The notes below the pieces were generated by a model. It was not told the origin of the DNA and did not search any database. It was given only the letters and a program-made list of their open reading frames with translations. Of a stretch of DNA of 61,889 nt, positions 1 through 32,965 are shown one piece after another. A program made the position numbers and the translations under genes. This DNA is from Didymodactylos carnosus. Lineage: Eukaryota > Rotifera > Eurotatoria > Philodinida > Philodinidae. The DNA lies in the NCBI GenBank assembly GCA_905250885.1, contig CAJNOQ010000226.1, forward strand, positions 1-61,889, read 5' to 3'. The first letter of the stretch is position 1, and each line of letters opens with the position of its first letter.

Positions 1-860
1 AAAACTGGTTTTCTAGAAAACTGGGTCTTCAAGAAACATTGGGAAAAATGCTTTATGCCACTAGAATCAGCTCGTCGAGCTCTATCGATTGGGGTACCTC
101 TCGTTAGCATCTGTGATTAACACTTGGAATAGTTCCCTCGTTAGTCTGAATAATTGTAGTAGATTTTCAATCAAGGTCTGTTTATTTAGTTAACTTTATA
201 AACTAGTTCACATTTTATTTTGTATTTTCTTATGAAGTCATATTTAACAAAAGAAAAAAAAAATGTTTATTATGTAGTAAGAAGAAACAACAACAAAGAA
301 TAGAAAAAAAAACAACGGACCAAAAAAAAAACCGAATGACGATTGTGCTGCTATTTGTAATACATAGAAGAAGAAGAAAAAAAATTTGTTCCAAATAAAT
401 ATGAATGACATTCGTCTTGCTTTGCAGACAGCAAAAAAAGGTCAGATTCAAACAGGTGTATAAGAAGAAGAATTAACAGATTCATCATTCATCTGATATT
501 TACAACAACGCTTTTTTTTCCCATATAAGTAAATTGAGCAAGGAAAACAGACATTTCCTCACTGTTTCGAACATTTTATTTTATTATGTACATAGACACA
601 GAAGTGAATTGCATATATTATAGACATAAACAGACAGACAGGCACATACACAGATATGTTTGATTAGATTGTATTGCGTAATAAGTGATAATAGAATTAG
701 AATAATAATATTAAATTGAATGAAACAAGAAATAGAAGAAGAAAAAAAAAATTAAACAAAAGACAAAAAATTATAAGACTGAACAAATATTATTGCGTTT
801 TATACGAATCATTGTTGTTGATGTCATTGTGATTGTCAATAGTATTCGTACTACGATATT
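1..860. other. AT-rich 3' flank of the Scribble gene; repeat remnant at the left edge
   Basis: No convincing gene is seen here. Bases 1-75 are more GC-rich than the rest and carry a tagaatcagctcgtc-like string that recurs, diverged, near 27170 and at the right edge near 61850, so the window starts inside a dispersed repeat. The remainder is A-rich on the plus strand. Near 574-584 the plus strand has TTTTATTTTATT, which reads AATAAAATAAAA on the minus strand. It lies about 280 nt past the Scribble stop and is a plausible but unproven polyadenylation signal. Confidence 0.5.
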
Positions 861-22611
<21,751 letters not shown>

Positions 22612-22836
22612 TCAACACTCCGTTTTTTGAGAGACAATGTAAAACAAATAACAAAAGACCGACAATAAGGGTAAAACAATAAACAGATTCCAAGCACCAG
22701 AAATGAAGTTTCTGCGATGCTTACTTTCTTTGTGGGAGTCATTTTCTTTTACTCTCACACTTTTCGTCCATTTTACCGATGAATAATCGCTTAGCAGTGA
22801 TTGATTCTTCAACAACTGTAATTTGGTGTGATTCAT
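22612..22836 (-). CDS. Possible 74-aa single-pass membrane protein or first exon
   Basis: The ORF starts MNHTKLQLLKNQSLL, has a basic/polar stretch (KENDSHKESKHRR), then a 20-residue hydrophobic segment (WNLFIVLPLLSVFCYLFYIV), and ends SQKTEC-stop. A short basic N-terminus before one membrane span suggests a type II membrane protein. Codon choice is more mixed than in the surrounding AT-rich ORFs, which is the main reason to keep it. Nothing recognisable follows on the same strand. A GTAAAA donor lies 20-odd nt after the stop in the minus-strand direction, so it may instead be an exon remnant. Family unknown. Confidence 0.25.
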   Translation of the reverse strand: MNHTKLQLLKNQSLLSDYSSVKWTKSVRVKENDSHKESKHRRNFISGAWNLFIVLPLLSVFCYLFYIVSQKTEC

Positions 22837-25800
22837 ATAATCTACTAATGGCCTGAGAAGAGACCTAATGATGAAATGAGCTCAGATGAAAACAAAGTGG
22901 ACGGTATATCTTTAAATAAAATAGAGTGAAATTTCAGTGTTGAACACTGGACTCAATTATGGCAGAAAGGCATAGTCTGAGTTTCAGTTTAAACTATATT
23001 CAGATTTTTCCAAAAAATCAACACCGAATTAGGTTAATAATAAATTAAAAATTCTACTCTGAAAAGTTGGATGATAATCGACTAATATAAGTTAGATATT
23101 TCAACAAAAATTAGACAACGTCGACTAACACATGGCAATTATCTCTAAAACAATCTCATCTAAAACTGTATGGTTTTTCGAAGATAAAAATTGTTTTGGG
23201 TGTAATCGTAACATAAATAGTATTTATAATTTCTTTTGACAATCTAAGGATACTGAAAATGCTGTAAAATTGAAAAAAGAATCATAACATAAGCAAAAAG
23301 CTATAACCGAGCTGTAAAAGGCTTACAAAGTACTAAGCCGTAAGCAAGCAGAACATAGCGCATGTAGATTGGTATTAAATAAAGAAATTCGTAAAATACG
23401 TTCAGTAAATCACTGAACTTGTTTGTTTTAACGGGAAAAAAAATACGCAAAGATGTGACAAAGAGATATACTTTCAGTTTAGCGTAACATTTTTTTAGAG
23501 CGAATGGACAAACAATCAAAGTCGAATAATAAGCATTTTGACTAATCATGTTGCTTGCTGTGTCTGTACACACTAGAGCATGTTGCATAGGTGGCACTAG
23601 TGTCCTTGCCACAGGCAACGGTACTGTCGTTCAGCGTTGGATGTTTTTGAGACATACTGTATCCTTTCATTCATTGCAACCATTGATAAAATATTTTTAA
23701 ATTCTGCATATTATAATCAGAGTTGGGACATAACTTTCGTATGTTATACTGCAAAACTTTTCTAAACTATAGAAGTTTGAATGTTAGAGTCTAATTTTAG
23801 CATTAAAGCTATTAATAGTTAGTCGTCAATAGCTTCTCTATAAAAAGAAAACGTTACTTTCTGAACTGCGCAGTCACGAATTTTACTTTATCATAAAGTA
23901 GCAGAAATAAAATTGCTGTGCAGTCATTTGAGTTCAGTGTCTAAGTGAAGCTGAGGTGAATTGTTTCGCTTGATTGCATCATGTTCCCGAAGAGAAATCC
24001 GGATAAAACATAGTGAAATCAGCGGCTCAGCTGCCTGAAGAAAAAACTTCAGCATTTTTATGACTCCGGAACGTGTGCTTTCCAGTATCCTTCGATCCAG
24101 GAAATTGATATTCTTGCACAAGAAATGGAGTATTCCCTATGTCAAAACTTCACTACGTCATGATCTCGAAGAAAAGTCCGAGTAAAACATGATGTAACCA
24201 CGGCAAAGAAAAGGATTACAAAATGCGACAAGAGACAAGAGATATGCATGATTTTCTTATAGGAAAGGCCTGAGATAAGCGCGTATTTTTAATTAACCGT
24301 TATACATAGCCCGTAACACTAACATTGTCGCATTCATAAAATAGCTTTAAATATTGAGACTTTTAAAAGTAATTTTTTTCATTTTCAACTGTATCTTCCT
24401 TTCTACAATATACTTCTTAATAATTTTGTCTAAAGTGCATCCTCATTCCTCCTGACTACATGATATTCAAATAAGTTCATCACCAGTAATAAGTAATTAA
24501 TGACGTGAGTTCTTGTTTGCAAAAATTGCTGTAACATGAGCAGCTTCTTATTAATATATGAGGATATGTGCCTCCATATAAGTGAAGCATAAAATTAATC
24601 ACATAACTCGTTAGCAACGAGACTAAATTGAATTCAGGACGGTTTTTATTATCGATAGATTGTTATTTTGTCGATCAATGGGAAAGAGAAGGTTCTCTGA
24701 GGTCCATTTTTAGATGTATTAGACGTATTACGCATCTTATAAGATCCCATGAGATGAGTAGAGTGTCCCATTCCATCCCATTACCAGTCCTGTTGCAAAG
24801 ACTCGTCTCATACAGTAACTCTTTCAAAATAATTTGTAAATACTATGTTATACGCAAACAGTAACCATGATTCGATAACGCTTGATGCATAACTGACCAT
24901 ATCGCTTTGATTACGTCAGTACACAACATAGTAAACGCTTTTCTCATACCAGAATGCTCCTTAAATTATTTGTAAATAGCAAGGCAATTCGGATTGAGTT
25001 TGTCAACAATTTGATGTTGTTAACCTTCACGTGATTTTTGCCTTTTTGGGCCGAACTTTTTGCTCTTTGCCGTGCATGTACATCGTTCTTTTATTATATT
25101 TAATCATTATATCATCATTATATCATTACTATATCATCTTTAACAGTCATTATATCATATTTAATTATTATATTTAATCTTTTATTATATTTTAATTTAA
25201 GAGTGATAATGACGATCAAGAATCCTGTACAGATAAACGTTTCCGTTGTACCTAGTCGGTGAGCAATAGGTGAGTTTTCTTTGGACACGGGAGAGTTATT
25301 TTAACTGACCATACTAAGACGTTCACATTAAAAGTATGATTTCCTGGGCCACTAACACATTCTAGTGTTCAATTGAATTTCATAAAAACAGACATTTTTT
25401 TCGCTTAGGGTTTGTATCCCGAATCATTCAACATACGTAAGCAAAGCACCGATAGTCACCATGATGATGTCCACATACAGATCGTTCATAAAAATACTTA
25501 TAGAGCACAAGGTTCTTGTTAGAGTACGTAGAAGAACATACGCCTACCCAATATGACTAAAATGCTGATAAACGCTATTAAATAGTTAGAACATATTTTT
25601 GATGGATTTGATGATTTACTTATTTAGTACAAAAGATAGATTGCACGTTGGTACAGAATGATGTATGATAATAAATAAGTTAGAGTAAAATCCGTTCATG
25701 CTTAAATTTATCCGATTCTAATATGAATCACTTAACAGGAAACCCGTCGATAGTAGCATAACATATACGTTCGTGCTTTTCCTATGAATAAAGTGAAGAA

Positions 25801-26146
25801 CTCGTAGTACTGACGAACTGAACTACTAAGATCGCTTAAGATCCTATGTGTTCTCAGCGGCAGCCTGAATTTGACGCATGTCCTGTTTCAATTTCACGTA
25901 CATATTTAACCAGCGATGTATGTACGTCTTGTAAGACTAAATAGAATACATCGGAAGAAACGAGAGGTTAATCGCCACGTCATAGTCTCAGACTTATTGA
26001 CCTACGAGGATGCGTTATATTATAGACCAAATGTAGGCGTTGATACTGGAATATTTGGTATATTTGAATATAAGAGATCATACGACAAAGAGTTGGATAC
26101 AATTTTTATGTTACATTAGAAAAAAAACAGGCTCGGTCATGTTACT
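22837..26146. other. Repeat-like intergenic block with no supported gene
   Basis: From about 23.2 kb base composition shifts to higher GC than the desert to the left. Short ORFs are present (for example 23301-23618 minus, 24628-24864 plus, 25916-26119 plus) but none shows a domain, splice structure or repeat conservation. Two diverged direct copies of about 45 nt, containing atcatg then cgaagagaaatccg or cgaagaaaagtccg, occur near 23979 and 24157. Near 25080-25200 there is an (ATTATATC)n-like tract. Confidence 0.5.
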
Positions 26147-26444
26147 TCAATTTGCTGGAAAATAATTAGATAACATCAGCCAAATATCATTTTCACGTTG
26201 AGTTGATTTCTCTTCTTCTGATAAACCATCATGTTGTTGTTTTGTTTGCAGTTTGTGGATTTTGGTCAATTTCTTGAAAAAAAGAAGCGATTTTATTCAA
26301 GATGAATTTTATTTTTTCGTCTAATTATACCTTTAAATATTTTTGCACATCTTTCGATTTGTCACTTCCTTTATGTATATTGTTGGAACCATATGCACGT
26401 AATTCTTGTGTATTACGTTTATTTATCAACTGGCCAATTGTTAG
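26147..26444 (-). CDS. Two terminal exons of an unidentified gene (possible receptor tail)
   Basis: Exons 26331-26444 and 26147-26272 (minus) are separated by a 58-nt intron with a GTATAA donor and TTCAAG acceptor. They encode 38 plus 41 residues. The first includes LTIGQLINKRNTQELRAYG; the second is KLTKIHKLQ, then GLSEEEKSTQRENDIWLML, then SNYFPAN and a TGA stop. The intron length matches other genes here, and the peptide looks genuinely coding (charged, helical, balanced codons). I do not recognise the family. The upstream acceptor is phase 0, which matches the phase-0 GTAAGT donor after the transmembrane exon at 32978, so these could be the cytoplasmic tail of the receptor gene across a 6.5-kb repeat-filled intron. 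Confidence 0.5.
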
Positions 26445-26682
26445 CTAAAACGAAATAAAACAGTTACTGCCACGCAAAAACCATCTATTCAAGACGAATA
26501 TACGTTAAGCAATGGTCAAAGCCTGAAGTGAGAATATCTACAAATAGGAAATCCCTGCAGACTTGAAGCAGATCTGCATTGTAAATGTGCCAAGATTTGA
26601 CCAAAGAACTGGTGCAGATCTGCAAAAAATCTTTACAATTTCTTTGCAGGTTTTTGGGAGTTTTTTTTGTTTCCTGTAGATT

Positions 26683-26814
26683 TTGTTTATTCTTCTAGAT
26701 GATAATAATGTTTGAATAATGTGTCGCGGCCGTTGCGTTTTCGCTGGGCGTTTTCAAAACGCAACGGCCTCGACACTTTATTCAAACATTATTATCATCT
26801 AGAAGAATAAACAA
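26683..26814. repeat. Near-perfect 59-bp-arm hairpin
   Basis: Arms 26683-26741 and 26756-26814 are reverse complements with about two mismatches, around a 14-nt loop (cgctgggcgttttc). The stem apex is GC-rich (cggccgttgcg) in otherwise AT-rich DNA. No ORF. It looks like a compact foldback insertion and abuts the gcagatctgc repeat exactly at its left border. Confidence 0.9.
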
Positions 26815-27749
26815 CGTTTTCTGCAAAGTTAGAGCTCATTCCTTCTGGCGCTAAGAAAGTCGACTTTTAATTTCCACTTCATATGCTGAACAGGAATACA
26901 GAGCCATAATAGCTCAATTTTATTTCATGAAGTAAGGTTTTAACGAGTTTTCTGGAAAACTGAGGGTGAAAAATGGAAAGTGTCGAGGATAGTTGTACAG
27001 GCAAAGTTATAGAACTTAGTAAGTAGTTTCTATCCTAAAATCTCGAAAAATTTTCGGAGCGTTGAGGAGAAAATCGAGATCAAACTTCAGGAATTTTCCA
27101 ATTAAATTGAGTACCACTCTAATGTAAAGTTAGATCGAGATCCAATTCCTTCACCATTAGAATCAACTCGTCAAGACCTACAATTTGATGTATAATTATG
27201 CAATGTTTCGTTCATTTTCACCGACTTCGGTTTCATCCTCACGAAAAACTTGAGGTGTCTAGAAAACCATTTTCCATACGTTTTTTTCAAAAAAGGGTAA
27301 GCGAGACCTTTAGGTTGTTTTTAATGCTCTACACGATGCGCAAAGTGAAATTTTCGCGGCTGATAGTGAATGTAATAGCGAGCGGACCTGCGCGGAAGGA
27401 CCCGTTAAGAACGAAAAAAACGTGTTTTAAGACCAATTTTTTTGTACCTCGATAGGACAAGAGAAAACAACAAGTACCTGTAAAAGTTAGAATGCGGTTT
27501 TGTAAATTCAACAAAAATTTCAGTCACTATCGGGTTTAATATTCATATAAATACTGACGTGTGAAAACTGACGCAAATTTCCTATGCTTTCACAAAACAA
27601 GTCTTTGAAAGGAGTAAACAACAGCACCGGGGTTTGAGTTGTAGCGCTACGATTCTGAGTTTTAGTAAACTTTATATAGTTTCTACGTCCACTCTTTAAT
27701 AGGATGTGGATCCACTCAAGCTAAAAAGTAATAGAAATGGGAAAGTAAA

Positions 27750-27930
27750 GTACATCCCGATAAGACTCTTGCCTCAGTGTCACAGATTATTCTCTTGTAA
27801 GACTCTTCATTACAATCTATTTCTCTTTTGCGTTTCTGTACACAAGATTCTTGTCTGAGAAAAAAAAATGAAAGAGTCTAGTCTAAAACGGCAAGAGTTA
27901 AGACTCTTGTCTGGAATAGGACAAGAGTCC
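27750..27930. repeat. Cluster of aagactcttg / caagagtc inverted words
   Basis: The motif aagactcttg or its near variants occurs repeatedly in both orientations within 180 bp (near 27762, 27799, 27846, 27877, 27892, 27898 and 27921). The motif is itself partly palindromic. It overlaps no supportable ORF and may be a degenerate short tandem array or the subterminal region of a transposon. Confidence 0.6.
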
Positions 27931-28330
27931 CAAAAAACTCGATCTTCAAAAACCTTTGCAGAATCCGCGAAGTATGCAATCTGCAGTTTTTCTGTAATGC
28001 ATATGTACCGAGACTTGGCGAAAGATCTGATGCGGAGCTGCAAAAAAATCTTTACATTTTCTTTGCAGTTTCTCTGTTGATTCTTTGTAGAAAAACCGCA
28101 GATTTTTTAGTATGCTGTGGAACTGTAGGATATGCATTTATTTCATATATTTCAAATGTTTTGAAACAAATATACAATCTACAGGAAACAAAAAAAACTC
28201 CAAAAACCCTGCAAAGAAATTGTAAAGATTTTTTGCAGATCTTCTTCAAGTCTGCAGAGACCCTTTGCAGAATCTGCAAAGTTACTGCAAAGATTTTTGC
28301 AGATTTATGTTGCAGATAAATCATTTGGGG

Positions 28331-30187
28331 TGTGTTGACAGGTTGATGAAGTTTCCTGCAGCGATTGTAAAATATACCGTTTTTGCCCAAAACATCTGAG
28401 GCGTCCGATCAAAATTATTTGATGCATGCATGATAAGATCTGAATTTTAGGGCGAAAATATGCAACTTTTGGCGCCCTCTGCAGTTAATAAAAAGAGAAC
28501 GCTTCAATGTTTACGTTGATTCTATAATTAAATATTCGATTAGATTAGTCCCAAATATAATAAGACCTTAATATACTGTTGCTAGTACTAATAGTCAGAT
28601 ATTTCTGACCTTCAGTCGTGTGCAAAGTACCCTAAATACCAGTACGTGGAAATATAGCAGATGTACATTTTTTCACGCTGTTTTTCAGATGTGAAATGTA
28701 GCAGATTTCACCTTTGACGCTCGTTTTCTAAATCAGCCTTTCAGCGTGTCACCATCAGTACGTAGAGCTAATACTTGCATCAACGGAAGTTTTGGAGACA
28801 GACCAGACACAAAAATCCTAGATTGAGAGCGAAAAATAAACTAAAAAGTGGGCAGGAGTACTTTCGTCTGAAGCGCCTACATCCACCCTTTCAAAATACG
28901 ATGTTTAACAACAACACATAGTAATTTAATAAGAATTTTACATAAAATTCAGCTACAACAAAAACTTCAGTATAAAACAATTGCTTAAGAAAAGTATAAA
29001 AATTAACCGGAAATTGCTTTGATAATTAATTTACACCTATAACTATGCTTTGATATATTTTCTTTGCGTTAAAGACAAACCTGGAAGGTCCAACGAGAAC
29101 TGAAAAAAGCTAAAACGTTACTTTTTACATATCGAACGTCAGTGTACGACAGATATTTTGAGGTTTTTTGTACAAATACTCACAACTTTTGACCGAACAA
29201 CGCGCAAATTTAAAAGACATCTCATTTAATAGAAATATTTGTTCTTTGACGTGGCATATATAGGACTGATATATTTTGTAATATGTGTTAGATCAGAATA
29301 CTTTTTGAAAAATCAAAATTAGAGAAATTTCTTCTTGAAACCTCGTTAGGTAGCACGCTGAACAATCAATCTCATTCAAAAAACAAATTTCTTATATATT
29401 CGAAACTCACAGAACTCTCTTATTTCATTTCCAATACATAAGAAGAAGTAAATGTAGAAAAGATTCTCTGTTATTTGAACATGTTAACGTATCGAACAGT
29501 TCGATACAACAAGTTTGGCAATATTTTTTTGATCGTTTTATCCAGTCTCACACTCATATTCAACAAGAACTTCTTTTATTATTAACTAAGCAAAACAAAA
29601 ATTGATTTTGTGTTTTTAGATAGTTTTAGTTTAGAATACTATAATGGAATATTTTTGCGCTTGTATATTCTGATAGGATAAAGCTTATATCAACTAAGAA
29701 AACACAGATATCGAGTTAGAATTAGTCCGGAAGTGATAAAAATTTTATTTATCTTTCGTATCAAGATCCTAAGTTTTTGCTCAAGAAATTGGTTTTGCCA
29801 TTTTATTGTACTTCTTTAATTAAAATCGTCTTATACTCATTGGGTCAACATCTTTATTCAAGATCGTGAGCAAGAACTATCTCACTTATTTTTAGTTTTT
29901 ATTGTTTTTTGCAACTTTTTCACTCAAGAGATTGTAATAGGGTGACAACTGTAGATATGACTGAAATGTCAAAAAGTTAAATCACATGTACGTAAATCAA
30001 ACGATTTTTATTTTAAAGAAAAACTTAAAAATTTATCCAAATATATATACCTCAAGTTTGTCGATTTCACGGTTCATTTATTAAGTGAACTATACTACGA
30101 ACATTTTTCGTATCGATTGCAGAAATTTGACCAGATGCGGGATACTAAAACGAAATTTTAATACAAATACCTTTTTGTTCTTGTGGC
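28331..30187. other. Intergenic or intronic DNA with no supported gene
   Basis: AT-rich sequence without a convincing ORF or large repeat. If the exons at 26147-26444 belong to the receptor gene, this stretch is part of its last long intron. Confidence 0.5.
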
Positions 30188-31103
30188 TAACGGATGTACC
30201 ATAAATAATATCGGTCTCGGTATTTTTGCTCTAACTTCTGTTCCTTAGGACTCCTAGACCAAATTCTTTTTTTTTAATAGAATCGGCGTAAACTTTTTTA
30301 GAAAATTATACCTAAACTTTAATTAATCAAGGAAACTAAGCAAATTATACGAACGGCGAAAAAAATACAAACTTTGTAAAATCAAAAACGATTTCTTCTG
30401 TTAATGTTTTGAAAGTAAGAAAAACTGAATTAGCCATTTTGTAGCCCTGACTTCGGTCTATCTTTTAGCTACACTCTAAATTTTTTAACATCAAAACCCA
30501 CGGCGAAATAATAATTTTTCTGTCGGTTGTCATACATTTTTTCATTAATTTTATAAATTGTGTGTATGGTGGTGATTTCAGTAAACGTTCCATAACTTCA
30601 TCAAAACAAAAGATTTTCCGATCGGGTTTGTTTTTCTTTGATTCAAATGATTGTTCTTTTCTACCTAACTACAAAATCAAAACTTCAATCAGGCTTTCTG
30701 TTTGTTGCTTGAGCACATTGTTGCAAACGAGAAGTTGTCAAATTTTTACGTATTTTTGAAACGTCATTCGCGAGTACACCATCTACTCTAAAAGGAATTT
30801 TTACAGACCACGAGAAAGAACACATTTGAAAGTACCAAACACAAACTGAGTTTGCGGAAATAATAGCAGAAGAAAAAGTTCAAGTCGAAAAAAATACCAA
30901 ATTTACAAAGTCTTCATTCTTTTCGCCGTTCGTATAATTTGCTTAGTTTCCTTGATTGAAGTTCTGAAATTAAATTTTAGGTATAATTTTCTAAAAAATT
31001 TTACGCCGGTTCTATTAAAAAAAAGAATTTGCTCTGGGAGTCCTAAGGAACAGGAGTTATAGCAAAAATACCGAGATCGACATTATTTATGGTACATCCG
31101 TTA
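30188..31103. mobile_element. Long-TIR element, ~0.92 kb, TA-bounded
   Basis: Left (30188-30390) and right (about 30895-31103) arms are inverted copies of about 200 bp. They begin TAACGGATGTACCATAAATA and include ttccttaggactcc and the gcaaattatacgaacggcg block. Both outer ends read TA. The middle holds only a 65-codon ORF without transposase motifs. I interpret it as a non-autonomous Tc1/mariner-like MITE or foldback element; superfamily assignment rests on the TA boundary only. Confidence 0.85.
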
Positions 31104-31610
31104 CTGTGTTGAATGTATTTTTGTATAAATAATTAAATAAGCACTCAGTAGCAAATAATAGTCCAAGTACCCTCAGAATTTGTCAGTACTATAGTGTTTA
31201 TAACTATACTTCATTTTCAACTTAGCCAAGAGCGTAAGTTTACAATAATGCAGTTTTGAAAGTTGCACTAGTATTCATGGGAAAATCCAAGTTTCCAAGG
31301 CTTGCATTTTTCTGGAGATGAAAAAAACTAGTGACGCCAAACAAAAAGATAATTTAAGTGTGAATAAGCACTGGTGTGAAACTTTTTAGTTTTTACATAT
31401 TCCATTGAGTGAAAATGAACTAAAAAATTTTCGTTGGTACTTAAATAGGTACTATGTAGAGACTTTTTCAGTATTTAAATACTCGTTTTTTTAGTGCATT
31501 CACTAAAATGCATTGATCAGTCACTTACCACAGTTAAATATTTAGGATGTGTGTCTGGACACTAAAATAAAATATCAATATATTATAGTAGATAGCTATT
31601 TTCTCTTATA

Positions 31611-32184
31611 TGAGATGCTTTTATTCTCGCATCATCATCATCATCAAAGTGCGTTTACTTTAACTAAAAATGTCATAAGATTATACTAGCCTGATCTGGA
31701 CCGATCTCGTCCATGGGTGGTTTAGTGACGGGCGATCCAACTGTTAAAGGGTTTCGAAGACCCTAGATAAAAGAGAAACTAGTATGAAATAACTAATAGC
31801 TTTGAAGAAAAGTTGATTGTAAAATATTCAAATTATCAAGTGAGAAAAGACTAGTGGCAATCCAATGTTCGACCTTCATATAATTCTTGCATCATCTCAT
31901 ATAATATATATGAAATGCTTTTATTCTCGCATCATCATCATCAAAGTGGGTTTACTTTAACTAAAAATGTCAAAAGATTATACTAGCCTGATTTGGATCG
32001 ATCTCGTCCATTAGTGGTTTAGTGACGGGCGGGTCATCTGTTGAACTCTTTTGAAGATGCTAGATAAAAGAGAAACTAGTATGAAATAGCTAATAATTTT
32101 GAAGGACAGTTGATTGTAAAATATTCAAATTATCAAGTGAGAAAAGACTAGTGTCAATCCAATGTCCGACCTTCACATAATTTT
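31611..32184. repeat. Two direct ~275-bp repeats, 300-bp period
   Basis: Copies at 31611-31884 and 31911-32184 share long strings such as atgcttttattctcgcatca, agattatactagcctgat and atgaaatagctaata (31790s/32080s). They are roughly 90% alike by eye, with different numbers of ATC trinucleotides. There is no ORF. The second copy ends right where the next foldback begins. Confidence 0.85.
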
Positions 32185-32185
32185 C

Positions 32186-32829
32186 AAAATTTTTTAACCA
32201 GAACTTACTCCTGTCAAAAGTTATGGAGTTTTTTTGTAAAAGTCCTAAAATCAGCCGAAAACGATAACTGCATAAAAGTAAAATTTGTGGCGTTTATATT
32301 TTGGTCTAGAAAGTAGTACAAGAGTTCATACCTAGAGCATAAGTAGTTGAGGTCGAGTACTAACTATAGTCACAAGCATGTACAAAAACAAATGCCGTAT
32401 GCGTGCGTGCATTATATCTGAGATATAATGGAACTCAAAAGTGTCTCCAAAACCAAATGAGGCTGTAATTAAAAGTTGATTCTTTTGTTCGATGTCTCTC
32501 GAATTCGAGGGCTGTTGTATCGTTAGGATCTAGTGATTGATCTTCGACTATCGAAGTCTGAAAGCAGATTTACGGCAGATTCATCTTCAACTTTTTCGGA
32601 TACGTTAGCAAATTTTTGCTAGGAAGCAGCGATATCCAAAAAGATGAATCTGCTTTCAGACTTCAATAGTCCAAGGTCAGTAGATTCTAACGACACAAGA
32701 GCCATCCATATAAATACCACAAATTTTACTTTTATGTAGCTCGATTTTCGGTTGTTTTAAGGACGTTTACGAAAAACTCCATCGCTTTCGACAGCAGTGA
32801 GTCCTGGTTAGAAAATTTTGGGAATTTTC
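32186..32829. mobile_element. Foldback element, ~0.64 kb
   Basis: Outer arms 32186-32303 and 32704-32829 are diverged inverted copies (aaaagtaaaatttgtgg core). Inner arms near 32495-32592 and 32640-32702 pair through gaagtctgaaagcagatt and tcgttaggatcta versus tagattctaacga. The whole segment could fold into one long imperfect hairpin. No coding potential. Confidence 0.75.
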
Positions 32830-32965
32830 GATTTTGATTTTCTGTAACATGTTTCAAGAAATTCATGATGACAGAATTGATGTAGCTGTACTGGTACCAG
32901 TTTAAATCTCAAACAAAGGTGTACAGGTTTTTTTCTGTGCAATGAAGAAATAATTAAACTCACCA

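Larger units (their letters stand above)
26540..28330. repeat. gcagatctgc / ctttgcag inverted repeat family, two main copies
   Basis: A roughly 70-bp unit at 26611-26682 (tgcagatctgcaaaaaatc, ctttgcagg, tttcctgtagat) recurs in reverse complement at 28168-28240. A related internal fold lies at 28035-28110 versus 28200-28240. The block is littered with ctgcag, gcagat and tttgcag words. The two outer copies could be terminal repeats of a decayed element of about 1.7 kb. Similarity of the left copy stops at 26683, where a separate hairpin begins. Confidence 0.65.

Noticed and set aside
23301..23618. 105-codon minus ORF as a gene
   Set aside because: No domain, no conserved motif and no splice context; length alone is weak evidence.
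24628..26119. Plus-strand ORFs at 24628-24864 and 25916-26119 as exons of one gene
   Set aside because: No matching donor/acceptor phases or family signature; likely chance ORFs in a higher-GC block.
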